DNA from: Cinnamomum chago
Lineage: Eukaryota; Streptophyta; Magnoliopsida; Laurales; Lauraceae
Direction of reading: 5' to 3'
NCBI GenBank assembly: GCA_038049695.1
Contig: CP142451.1
Coordinates: 11,220,001-11,284,000 of the forward strand
Length of the DNA: 64,000 bases
Shown here: piece after piece, positions 10,801 through 21,381 of the stretch
Layout: each line of letters opens with the position of its first letter
How positions within the stretch are numbered: the stretch's first letter is position 1
Made by a program: the position numbers and the translations under genes
Notes under the pieces: generated by a model
The model's input: the letters and a program-made list of their open reading frames with translations, nothing else
The model's database searches: none
What the model was told of the DNA's origin: nothing

Positions 10801-13800
10801 GTAATATCAGACTATACAAATGAACTGACCAGATATGCACATGTGGCAACAATCCAATCCAAAGGGATTGAAAAGCTATTCTAGATGGTTCTAGACTAAT
10901 CAATTAATGCCTGCAGTTCTCTATTTTAATCTAGTCTATTCCATATCCAAAGTTGTAGCTCAGCTGGCAGTGGACATCAACCTCCACTTATAAGAGGTAA
11001 GGGTGTGAGTCTGAGTCTCTTCACAAGCAAAAAAATCATTAGGGAAATAAATAAATAAAATCTAGTCTGCTCCACAACTTTATATTCTATTATTCAATTC
11101 TATGATCTTCCAAAGCAATGCAAATCTTTACTGAATCATGTAAAAAATGCTGGACCCCTATGCATAATTCCGTTTGCTCCTAGATCAAATGCATCTTCTC
11201 CAATTGATACTATTGCCATTGCACCATGGGCATGCAAAGTGAGTTTTTCGCTAATTACATTACCTTATCAGTACAGGGAAAATGGAAAGCAGTGGATAGA
11301 TTCCTCAAATAGTTTATCATAGGCTCCACAACAGATCCCACATATCAAATAGCATCCACCAGACAACCATGACATTCGGAAGAAGGCTGAGCAAAATGAA
11401 TAGATAACAGTTGGACACTTTTTTGTCATTACATTACATTATTGTTTAGATAAATCAAGACCAAGTCATGGTTCAAGAAGATTTTTTTGGGCCATTACTC
11501 TACAGTAACGGCTCAAGGAAGCCCAGAATGAGCAGCACATAATCCTCAGAAACTCAATACCAAAACATAATTCCAAGAGGGAGGTACCGAACTAGTGGAG
11601 TGGTTGGATTGTTCCAGGGAAAATGATCATTGAGGCAAGAAATTCAAATTGGAGATATGTGCTCAAAATGTTTTGCAAACAAACAGCAAGATTGGCAAAG
11701 GAAAACAGAATTGTTAAGACAATTTCACCAGCCACGGTGATCATGTAGATTAAATAATAGTTTAATACTGAAAAAAAAGGACAGCAATAAAAAAAATAAT
11801 CATAATAATCATAAAACTCGGTATTAAGAACATACTGCTTGGATTCCTGTTTTGATTGATCAAGAGGGCCCCAAAACAAATCATCTTCCACCTTAGACTT
11901 TGACTGAGTAGAAGCATGAGAGCTCATGTCGAGAGGAGATGCAGTAACCTTCGACGGTGACGTCCCAGAAAGAAGCCAAGAAGAACCACTTCCACGAGGG
12001 GCAGTGGAAGGAGCGCGGCTTGACTGGACTTTGGGAGGAGTTACCACTGGGGTCTGCTGATGGGTAGATGTAGCTTTTTTCTGCTGTTCCTTCTGAATGT
12101 CCCTTAATGATGTGGGTTTAAGAAGCTTCCCTGAGTCTGTTGACCATGCCGGTGCAGGCACAGCACTTGGCTCCTCCCCCTTCCAAAGCACAAAATCCCC
12201 TAAAGACGGACCTGATGATGGGATGGGCAACACTTCTTTCTCTTGCTGCATCTGTCGAGAACTTTTGCTTTTCTCAATAGGAACAGCAGCGGCTAAAAGA
12301 TCAACTGAAGCAACCGGAGGAGAGGCCTTAACTCCTGCTCCCTTAGCCTTCGCAGCCTTTTTACGGCTTTTCTTGGTTTCTTTAGCCTCAACAAAATCAT
12401 CATCATCCATAATTGAGACATCCGGCTGGGTAGCCGTAACTGGTAATGGTGACATAGTAGAACCCTTGTCTGTACCGGCAGGAACATCTGAAGCTCTCTC
12501 ATTTGCCTTCGCCAAAACCTCTTCTGCTAATAAATCATGCAAATGGCTCTTCTTACTCCTTAGGTTAGTAGTATCTTCAGAGTTACCTAGAACAAATTGT
12601 GCATTTCCTGTGTCCTTATGAATGTTTTTCATAGTTTTAGGCTCTGAACTGGCAATAACTCCGGTCCAAGGTGTTGTTGATGAAGAATTTGGAGGGTTAA
12701 CCACAGCGGGAACCTCCGAAACAGCCATTTCTGTCCGTGCTCTTCTCTGCTCCTCCTGCTGAATCTCTAAGAGTGATTTTGCCTTGAGCCCAGTGGCGGG
12801 TTTCCAAGCCCGATGACCTGAAGCTGCATGTGTGCTTTGCAGCGACCTAGACCCAACTTCTCTTGAGTTGTCCGTTCCTTCTTGTGTTTCATTTATATTT
12901 TCTGAAATACTTGTTGATATCAAATTCAAAACAGGTTGAGGACAAGTAGCTTCTGCCACAGATGTCCCACTTTTAATGTAACCTGTGTCTGCATTGTGTG
13001 TCCCATAAGGAATTTCTGTTCCCACATTCATCTCAGTTTGTGCATCATCAATATTTCTCCACTCAGCCTCAACATCAACCTTAGACTGCTCCATAAGTGC
13101 GGTCTTAGATGCCCCCTTTCCTTGATCTGAAGAGGATTGTACCTTCAAATTCTTTTGCCTTCTGGACTTCTTCTCTGAAGATTTCTTAGTGTCTACATTT
13201 TTCACTTCTACAACTTCAGGTAACCCACCATGGACTTCTCTTTGCACATCTAATTTCTCAATGCCACCTCCAGAAGAAACTTTCAAATCACCATCTTTTA
13301 CAGGTAAAGAAGTGTTGTTCATGCCGATTCCAGCAGAAGCAGCAGAATGAAGGGTAGGTACAAAATTTGTAGTATCAAATGTAGTTTCAAAGCTACCAAC
13401 TGGAACAGTTTCGGCAATTTTTGCAGTGTTTTGTGCTTCATGATCTTGAACCTTATCTTCATACTTGCCTGGAACCAGGACAGATTTCCCTAAAACAAGT
13501 TCATCTGAAGACTTTTCCACCACCTCAGATGAAAGTGAGTAATCTGTCACTGATGGGATTGGTAAGTTACGCTTGTCTTGAATGTTCTCAAATTGTCGAG
13601 GTAAAATGGCAGCCCAACTTTCCTGATGAGCACTATTCTCAATAACTTGATTAGGCAAGCCTATAGCTGAGGAACTGGAACCAACAGTTTGGCTAACATC
13701 TTGGGAAATTTGAGAAGCTGAATTTACAAAGTTAGATCTTTGATCATCTTGTAAACTAGGAGCTGGCTCATTGACATAACTGTCACGTGATAAAGGAATA

Positions 13801-16800
13801 GCATGTGGCATCTGGGAATTCATTTGGAACGCCTCAAGAGGTTGCCTAAGCCCAAGTTGATCTAGAGAAGTATTTCCGGCTGGTATAGCAGTTTGAAGAT
13901 GTCCATATGATGATTCCATGAAATGTTGCTGAATTGGGTTTTCAGATAGAACCTGAGATAGAAGATGGTGTTGTTGCTGAAGTAAAAGTTGTTGATGCTG
14001 CTGCTGCTCTTGCTTCTGCTGTTGCTGCTTAAGCAATAAGATTTTATCCAAAACCGATAGTTGGGCAGGAACAGGTGACTGGGGATGCAACTGCAGTTGG
14101 GACAACAAATATTGTTGTTGCAAAATGCTTAACATTTGTGGATCTTGAGATATCCCTGACGACAGGAGCTTCTCAGGTGTAACAATTCCAGAACTGTGAT
14201 CCACGGGCTGTGTAACCATATGGGGCAATGATGGTGGAAGCTGTGATTGCAACCTTTGCTGCTGAATTCCATACCCAGCCGGTGGAGAAAAATGTTGATT
14301 ATGATGTGTGTCCATCTTATCCTGAAGGATATCCACACCACCCTGGTTAGTCTTACTCAGAGATCTATCAGATAAATTAGACCAGGTGGTAGGAGAGGAT
14401 TTATCTGCAGCAGCATGCAGGATGGACCTCAAATTTACATGTTGAGAAGAAAGAGGCATTTGATGAGAATTCTCAACCACTGATGGTAGCAGTTTGGATT
14501 GAGGAATGGAAGAACCCGGGGAAATCTCCGCCTGTGACCCTGAAGGTGCTGCATCTCTTCCAGGCCAATAAGGAAGAGGATTAGGTAGAGATCTCTGCCT
14601 CGCCAGTGAAATTCTTTGGGCCAAGAGATAATTTAGTTCACCTCCACTTTCAAATCCCACTGGGGGAATATTACCAGAATTATTACCTGCATATCCCGGC
14701 GAAGCAATAGATCAAAGCATAAGCAACTGAATAAAATACCCTCGATGCATGTAAAATGAAACTAATAAGATCTGTTAGGATGTCCCAAATAAGGTGGCTG
14801 GGAAGGACGTCCAGCCTCCACATCCAGAGATGGAATGGTAGCAGGGCAGAAATACAGTATCCCGCATCCAGAGATGGAATGTACGGTATTCTCTTCCACC
14901 AAACATTTTGAAGGCGCACACATGCAATCTCAAACAACATTGCCATCAAATAAATAATACCAAACAAATACCAGCGACAAAAAACCATAGTTACCTGATT
15001 CAGTCACTTGGCCTTTGAATCCCATACAATTCAAATCAAAAAATTCGAGATTCAATTTGGTGGGATTCAGTGTTTTGAGAAGGCACAATTTGTTAGAGTT
15101 CATTTGATACAGTGCTTTCTGAAATGGCAGGGTTGAAAGAAGAAGAAGAGGGAAGGAAGTAAGAAAGAGTGGAGAAGAAGCTGCCAATGGGAAAATGTGA
15201 CATTTTTTTATTCTTTACAATCACTTCTCCATCGGTTTATTTGAAAGAGAGGAAACGGGGGAAATCAAGGCATATTATTTAATGCAAGTGTACAACTTGC
15301 TTTCTCTTTCTCATCTCTTTACTATATCCGTTGGTCTCTCTTTCTTATCTCTATACCATATCCATCGGCCTCTTTGCAAGAGAGGAAAAATAGGAATTAG
15401 TGATGTGATTTAATGCAACCTTCTCTCTCTTATCTCTTCAGTATCCATTTGTCCTTTGCAAGAGAAAAAATAGGTGGGCAGGAAAACCCTTCCTTTCTCT
15501 CCTCTTATCTCTATACTGTTTAGTCTTTCAAGATTTTGAATTTGGACATACGAGAAATTCGTAGGGTAGGGTCATATGGCCCACCAATTAGAAAACCAAA
15601 TCATTGAAAATGTTTGTTCTCGTCTTCTATAAGATTCAACAAAGGTTTACTTTAAAAAAGTTTTGGCCCATCGTAAGATTCAGTGAATTATTTTATTTTA
15701 ATTTCATTTCCTATTTTGGTGTTTAATATTTTACACTTTTTTATTTAGATTTTGGGATTTAATTTATTTAACTTTTGATAGTTTAATGTTTGAATGTTTT
15801 ATTACTTCATCGTAGAAATTAAATTTTTTGCTTGGGCATAAATGGCCTTTAAATATATGCCTCGTATTCTTTATGAAATATCATTATTTATATATTGAAT
15901 TGGACTTACGAATTACCACATTTAAAATAAAAAAAAAGTGACTGAATTAAAATAAAAGAAGGCTATACAGTATAGGAGGGGTATACTGAAGGCTTATGAA
16001 TTGACACATTAAACTCAAATTGTCAATCAAATGACTCCAAAAATGAATTAAGTAAATGTACCCTAGCAAATTTTCAAATTTGAACAAATGTTGAACTACA
16101 AACTACAAAGTGAATTCGAATTGGTGGAATTGTGAATCAGTTAATTATGCACAAAACAATGCATGCCAAACCATCACAAAATTCAAACAAGAAGAAACTT
16201 TCCTTCATGACAACCAACCTTCTAAGAATGGAAAAGCCTCTGTCGGGGAGTTGATCATATTTGCAGACATTAATGACTCCAAAAACCTGTTCTCAGCTTC
16301 AGTAGATGACTCAAGTCTATTTCTTTGCTCACTCCTTCTAAGATCAACTTCAGTTAAGTCGGAATGAGCTTTCCCAAGGCTGCTAAACTTCACCCGACCT
16401 GATGCTTCTGAAGTGTCACTTTGCTTTGGTGCACCGAATCCAGGTGGTGGTCGAGCTTTCATTTTTAAGTGTGGCATCACATCCCCAAGTGATGAGAAAG
16501 GGGTGTCTGGAGAAGCAGTAGCAAGGCGGACTTCCAAGTCAATACCAAAATATCCAGCCTCGAACCATCCAATCATATCGCTGCCAGAAAATGGACCTTG
16601 AATTTCACCTTGTGGATCTTTGTAGCACAGGGTTAAATCCTCGGGAGAGGGATGCGGCAGTAATTTTCTATCATTTAGTTTTTCCCTAGAAATGAAAGAA
16701 TCTGCCCGACCTAGCCTTAAACTGGGTTCCCTTTCCCCATCCAAGAATTCAGATGATTGTCTCTTAACAATGGAATCCCGGTTGATATCAGATTGAAATC

Positions 16801-19800
16801 CATGACCCGAGTGCCAGTTTGATTCATCTTTGTAGCTAGATGACAAAGCAGGTCCTCTATTATCCCATTCGATGGCATGATCCTTCTGTGGATGTGACCA
16901 TCCCAAATCAGAGGGTCTTGATCTGAGATCAGTGGAACTATCTTGCCAATTTTGTAAAGATCTCTGTGATTGCTCCAACAGTGATTCAGATCTCCATAAA
17001 GTGCTGCGGTGTGCAGAACTTTCCTGAATGTCCACTTCTCTACTGCCTGCTTCCTGACTAACTTTCTTAAGTGGTGCATTTTCTGTCCTAAAACCTGCAC
17101 GATAAGAAAGAAGCATCCAAAGTTAGGGTTGCAAACGGATATCCGATTCTCCAATTACCCGGACGTTTCGACCAGCAAAAAAAAGGGGCCTAGAACCCAT
17201 GGTTTAAAATCTCGGTCTCGGTCGCGGTATCAGCCGGGCCGAAAAACCAATATGATATCGGTATCGGTCGCGGATATCGGTCCGTCGCGGTCATCGCGGT
17301 GTGAAATTTTTTTTTAATCCAAAAAAAATCGCAAAAATATCCAAAAAATCCAGAATATTAGAAAATGCTGGAAAACTATATTTGTTTCCATTAGTAACAA
17401 CAATAAATCAAAATCTCGGTCACCTTAAGTTATGAGTCCTGTCTGTTTTACAGACTCGTAGTTCATTGTCTTTTTTCCAGTATTTCATATAATGCAAACA
17501 TTATTTATGACTATGAGTAGATGTAGATATATCATCTACATACTGTTAATAAGCCTTTGGTATCACAAATATCCTAACAAGTAACAACAATTATTTTTTG
17601 GAAAACAAAAATTAATAATATCATTTTCAAAATCCTAAATATATAGATATAACATAAAAGCATGTAAATCTATCATTTACACACCATACAATGATCATGA
17701 ATCATTAAAACAACATATTTATGATGAAATCCCAAAAAAATGATATATTATAATTCAAATATTAAAAAATCCGAAAATAAAAAAAATTGAAAATTTTTTT
17801 CAAAATCATGTGTATGAGTAGATCTAGCATGAAAGTATATAGATCTAACTTCTAAATGAAGAAAACAACACAATTACACAAGTGAGTAAGTGACAAACCT
17901 CTATGCTTCATCAAAAAAAAAAAAAACCGAGATGGTTTTTATCTCGGCCGAGATATTCAAAAAACCGAGATAATGGTCATCTCGGCCGAGATGGGCCGAG
18001 ATGACTGTGAAACTGGGCCGAGACCGATATCTCAATGAGATATCGGCCCGGTCTCGGCCGATTTTTTAAACCATGCTAGAACCTATTTAGGTTCCGATTC
18101 ATAAACGAGTCCAGGTCAGGAATCCAATTTAGGTTCCGATCAATAAACGGATCCAGTTCTAGGTCCATATAGGTTCCGACCCAAGGACCCCGCATATGTG
18201 TCTTTGGTATTGCAAACTATACCTCAAATTCAACTTTTTTGGACATTTTTATGTATAAGTTGAATGATAAGCTTATTATAAGAAAAATAAAAAAAAATAA
18301 AAAATGAAGAGAAATCAGAACTGGTTTTAGAACTAGATTTCAGTCCTCAAGGTGGACCTGGTTCTAGAAACCGGTCTGGACTATGGAACCAATAAAATAG
18401 GTTCCGAGTAAAAAATGGACCCAAACCAGAACAGTTATTCAGAAACGGGCCCAGAACTCTTCTGTTTGCAACCCTATCCAAAGTATTGATAAGAAACGAC
18501 AGGGCAACATCCACATTGAAGACATAAAAGAAAGCATGCAGCAAGCTAAATATCAATAAAAATGTTGGGAGTAAAAGAGAAAACATCAGCAACAATGTAT
18601 CCAAGCACTAACACTACCTTCAACGTTAAACTTGTCATCTAAGTATGAATGCTTGTCCCGAGTTGCTTCAACCTTTGAATCGGGCCCATATGGATACACA
18701 TTATTTTCATATGACATGCTCTCAGAATAATCAAAACGGTCACCTTTAATATTGCTTTCATCTTTATAATCATCCACTCCAGATGATAAATCTTCTTTAC
18801 TACCTGGCTCAAACAAAAGTAGGAGTTGACAAAGTTAAGTGATGCTTATGGAATTGATAATGCTGTGTATGTAAATGTTTGTGTCCTGAACAGAAGCCAA
18901 ATACCCCCAAGTTTGGTTCGTCTCAGTTGAGTGGCATCTGTAGAGTTCCGTCCAACGGAACCATCTTTTGAAGCCTGTGGTGCACCGCTACTAACTATGT
19001 CTCCTTTGTCAATTCCTTGCAAAATAACCTGTTCAAGCTAATTATTAGCAAAATCAACTATGCCCAAAAGAAATAGTTCACCAGATTCATTGTAGGGAGA
19101 CTTACAAATTCCTCGGGAGTAGGTGCAAAAAGAGCCAGGGGTTCCAATGGCTCCATCTGTGTCAGAGAAGGGACTTCAGTCAAACCATCTAACGGAATTA
19201 CATAAGTTCTCATGTCAATTGTCCTGTATACGTCAAGCAATTTGGTCCTATTATATCTTAAAATAGAGGAATCTCCTTGGATGTTGTCAGCCTTATCCGA
19301 AAGAGCATCTAAAGAAGAATGAGAGGGATTTTTATGTGTAGTATTTCCAACGGAGCTGATTCTCCCACGACCAGCAGAAAAGGTTGAAGAGGCGTTTTCT
19401 CCACGGCCCCTACCAAACCCAAACATGGAGACTTGTTTGTTTGGAGTCAAAGTTTGGTGATGAGGGGGCTCTGCCCTTCCTCGGCTTATGGAAGAGTTAG
19501 ATCTTCGTGACCTAGAATAGTGATCACCCTCCCTATCCATTTCCTTTCCATGATTAGTTAGAAGAGGTGCCCCTTTATCACGAAGTCCTTCACTGTCTCT
19601 GCCAGAATCCAACCATTTCTCGCGCCTACTCTCTCTTTCTGGCTCTTTGTCATCTGGTCCCCAGCGAGTGTTCCATTTGCTCTCACGTCGTTGATCATAA
19701 CCACCCTCCCTGTTGCCAGACTCATTCCACCGCTCAGATGGAACACGGCGTGCTTCACTGGGATGTCTCATAGAGGAACTATCTGTCCACCGTTCCATCT

Positions 19801-21247
19801 TGCGGGTATCGCCAATCTCCTTATCTGCCTCTCTCCACCGATCTCTGCGAATGGCAGAACCGGTATCTCTTTCTTCATCACGCCAACGATCGCGTCGTCC
19901 ACCTTCCACATCAGGAAAGGATGGCCGGAAAATGTCTTTCCTCTTTTCTGGATCATGAGTGTCTCCGCCATTACCCAATGCTTTTACAGCATCTGCACGA
20001 CCGGTGTGATTTGGATGAGGGCTCATATGAGGTTCCTACAAAGCAGCGATGCAATGAGTTAAAAACAAAGCTCATGATTAGATAGGTAACTAGCAATTAT
20101 TCTAAAAGCCGAAGCAGGCCACTTGAACTTGAACTAGCACCAGTGCCTTGTAAAGTCCGGTCCAAGTCAAGCCATTCACCTGGTCATAGAACATTAATAA
20201 ACCGATATAGAGCTGGACCAGTAATTTCGACTTATCAACATATAGTACTGTCGAGCCCCATCCAAACAGCATTCAAACCAGTTTAGACAGAACCAACTGT
20301 TTTGTTGATTCCCCTTCAATCCATTTGTAGGGCATAGAGTCCTGAATGCATTTCAGAATTTATTTTTCTTTGTTTTTAAAAGGAAAACTGGTTGGCTTGC
20401 ATAACATTCATAATCAATTGATAGATTAACAAAACTCAAATGCATAGATATAGGACTACTTATCCCAGTTACCATTCCAGACTTATTTTCCCCAGGCTTT
20501 GGCAGAAGCCACTGCGGTGAAAGAGGAATGGAACCATCAGGCCCTTGCATTTCTGCAATAAAAAAAAAAGAGAGACAGAACCATCAGGCCCTTGCATTTC
20601 TGCGGGAAAAAAAAAGGCACACAGAATAATGAATACACAATCTCTATAATTCTCCAAAAGAACAAAAACAACCCAAAACGACAAAGTCACTAAAACTCAA
20701 AATTACATTCCATTCAAACCCAGAATCACAAACACAGCATTATTCACTTTTCAACTATCATTTCCCTAAAACCTCACCAACAGACACCAGCTATAAATCC
20801 AACAATAGAATCCTAGGTCACGATTATCACTCCACCGATTCATCAAGTGCCAGTCCGTCCTAAGCATACAAATGACAAAACTAGAGTATCTACTGACTAC
20901 AGATCATCAGCGCATAATCAGTCTGAGAAAAAAAAGGGATTGAACTGAACACAAAACCCTAAAAACGTCTGCTACCTTCCTGCAAACGAGCAATGCCGCC
21001 AAATCCATTTCCTAGGTTTTGCAGTCATGGCGTACAAAGAGAAAAGCAGAGAATCTCGCCGCCAAAACTAGGGTTCCATGCGATTCGAAAAGGAAAAGAA
21101 GAAAAATCGAAATGATAACGGAAGATGAAGATTGCAGTGAGGATAGAGAGATTGGGAGAGGGAAAGAGATGGAGTACCTTTGGAGATCTGCGGGGGAGCG
21201 GACAAGGAGAGATGGGAGCGAGAGTCGGCATTGGTTCGTTCGGCCAT
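7811..21247 (-). CDS. EXA1: GYF domain-containing translational repressor, EXA1-like (complete)
   Basis: My model has ten coding exons: 21178-21247, 20473-20552, 19106-20035, 18905-19028, 18618-18803, 16219-17094, 11836-14686, 8822-8976, 8684-8743 and 7811-8199. They sum to 5721 bases (1906 aa) with all phases agreeing. Visible parts: the family N-terminal motif SIPLSPQWLLPKPGE in exon 2; an Arg/Asp/Glu-rich disordered region; YNRTKLLDVYR at about residue 301, fitting the YxxxxL-phi eIF4E-family-binding motif; a GYF domain at about 617-671 (LTLCYKDPQGEIQGPF through GWFEAGYF); Gln-rich and coiled stretches; and the conserved tail SFDPDHEFIDKFLNYKELL with a Lys-rich KKKGKKGKK segment. In Arabidopsis, EXA1 (At5g42950) is a cytoplasmic adaptor that binds proline-rich partners and eIF4E-type cap-binding proteins, represses translation, and is needed for potexvirus accumulation. 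Function here is inferred from homology. The protein is longer than Arabidopsis EXA1, mostly through the large exon 7. Confidence 0.93.
8744..8821 (-). other. GC-AG intron in the EXA1-like gene
   Basis: The exon at 8822-8976 ends ACATACAG and is followed by GCAAGA, not GT. The next exon opens after TTTGCAG at 8744-8745. Only this junction restores the conserved frame from MTKHTE into AMDFRDWCESE. AG|GCAAG is the standard consensus for the rare GC-AG class of U2 introns. Confidence 0.8.
10625..10888. repeat. 134-bp tandem duplication
   Basis: Two adjacent copies begin TGTATACTGCTCGATTACAA at 10625 and 10759 and both run to CTTCTAGATG or its variant CTATTCTAGATGG. Copy 2 lacks a short ACTGACTACT segment and has a handful of substitutions. 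The unit lies inside an intron of the EXA1-like gene and codes for nothing. Confidence 0.85.
10952..11036 (+). mobile_element. tRNA-derived SINE-like unit
   Basis: The unit opens with GTTGTAGCTCAGCTGGCAGT, a good match to the tRNA D-arm and box A (TAGCTCAGNNGG). Forty-odd bases on it reads GGGTGTGAGTCTGAGTC, a degenerate box B (GGTTCGANTCC), and it ends in a short A run before CATTAGGG. Box spacing fits a tRNA-related SINE head. It cannot fold as a normal tRNA because the anticodon region is disordered. No clear target duplication could be drawn. Confidence 0.5.
14687..16218 (-). other. 1.5-kb intron of the EXA1-like gene
   Basis: The intron is bounded by GAAG|GTTGG and TATGCAG|GT. A degenerate direct repeat (ATCCAGAGATGGAATG) occurs twice, near 14822 and 14867. 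Several TCTCTTATCTCT-rich repeats lie at 15300-15520. No gene is seen inside. Confidence 0.75.
17198..18075. mobile_element. non-autonomous hAT-like element with perfect 8-bp TSD
   Basis: The element starts CATGGTTTAAAATCTCGG and its reverse-complemented end starts CATGGTTTAAAAAATCGG. It is flanked on both sides by CTAGAACC (17190-17197 and 18076-18083). The 878-bp interior has an AT-rich centre between GC-rich ends packed with TCGGCCGAGAT-type words that can pair with each other. It encodes no transposase. It sits inside the intron between EXA1-like exons 5 and 6, in an already repetitive setting (GGTTCCGA words at 18090-18190). Assignment to hAT rests on the 8-bp duplication. Confidence 0.8.
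20552..20601 (-). other. 47-bp duplication of an intron end and exon start: tandem 3' splice sites
   Basis: On the minus strand, CGCAG|AAATGCAAGGGCCT (exon start 20599) is followed 47 bases later by TTGCAG|AAATGCAAGGGCCT (exon start 20552). Both are preceded by pyrimidine tracts (TTTTTTTTTCCC and CTCTCTTTTTTTTTT). Only the downstream acceptor keeps the frame from SKE into MQGPDGSIPLSPQ. The upstream one adds 47 bases, which is not a multiple of three, and leads to a stop soon after. Confidence 0.8.
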
Positions 21248-21352
21248 GATCGATCGAGAAGAGTTGCAGAGAGCTCGCAGACGCAAAAAAAAACCCTTGG
21301 TGCTGTCTGGTTTTCGCTGATAGAAGGTAAGAGTGGAAAGAAGAGGGTCAGG

Positions 21353-21360
21353 ATATATAG
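21353..21360 (-). promoter_or_regulatory. possible TATA box of the EXA1-like gene
   Basis: The minus strand reads CCTATATATCC about 106 bases upstream of the start codon at 21247. That would put transcription start near 21325 and leave a leader of roughly 75-80 bases. Position and sequence fit a plant TATA box. There is no transcript evidence in the sequence. The duplicated exon 1 at 4302 has no equivalent motif at the same spacing. Confidence 0.35.
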
Positions 21361-21381
21361 GTCAGGGAACGGACTGGGCAA

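Larger units (their letters stand above)
8977..11835 (-). other. 2.9-kb intron of the EXA1-like gene
   Basis: The intron is bounded by CA|GTATGT and TAAGCAG|G. It contains an ATT microsatellite near 9213-9230, a patch of GGATCCAGATC-type short repeats at about 9720-9830, a 134-bp tandem duplication and a SINE-like unit, both listed separately. No separate gene is seen. Confidence 0.75.

Noticed and set aside
12097..12621. 174-aa plus-strand open frame
   Set aside because: It is antisense to the large conserved EXA1-like exon 7. The minus-strand frame has family similarity, and this one does not.
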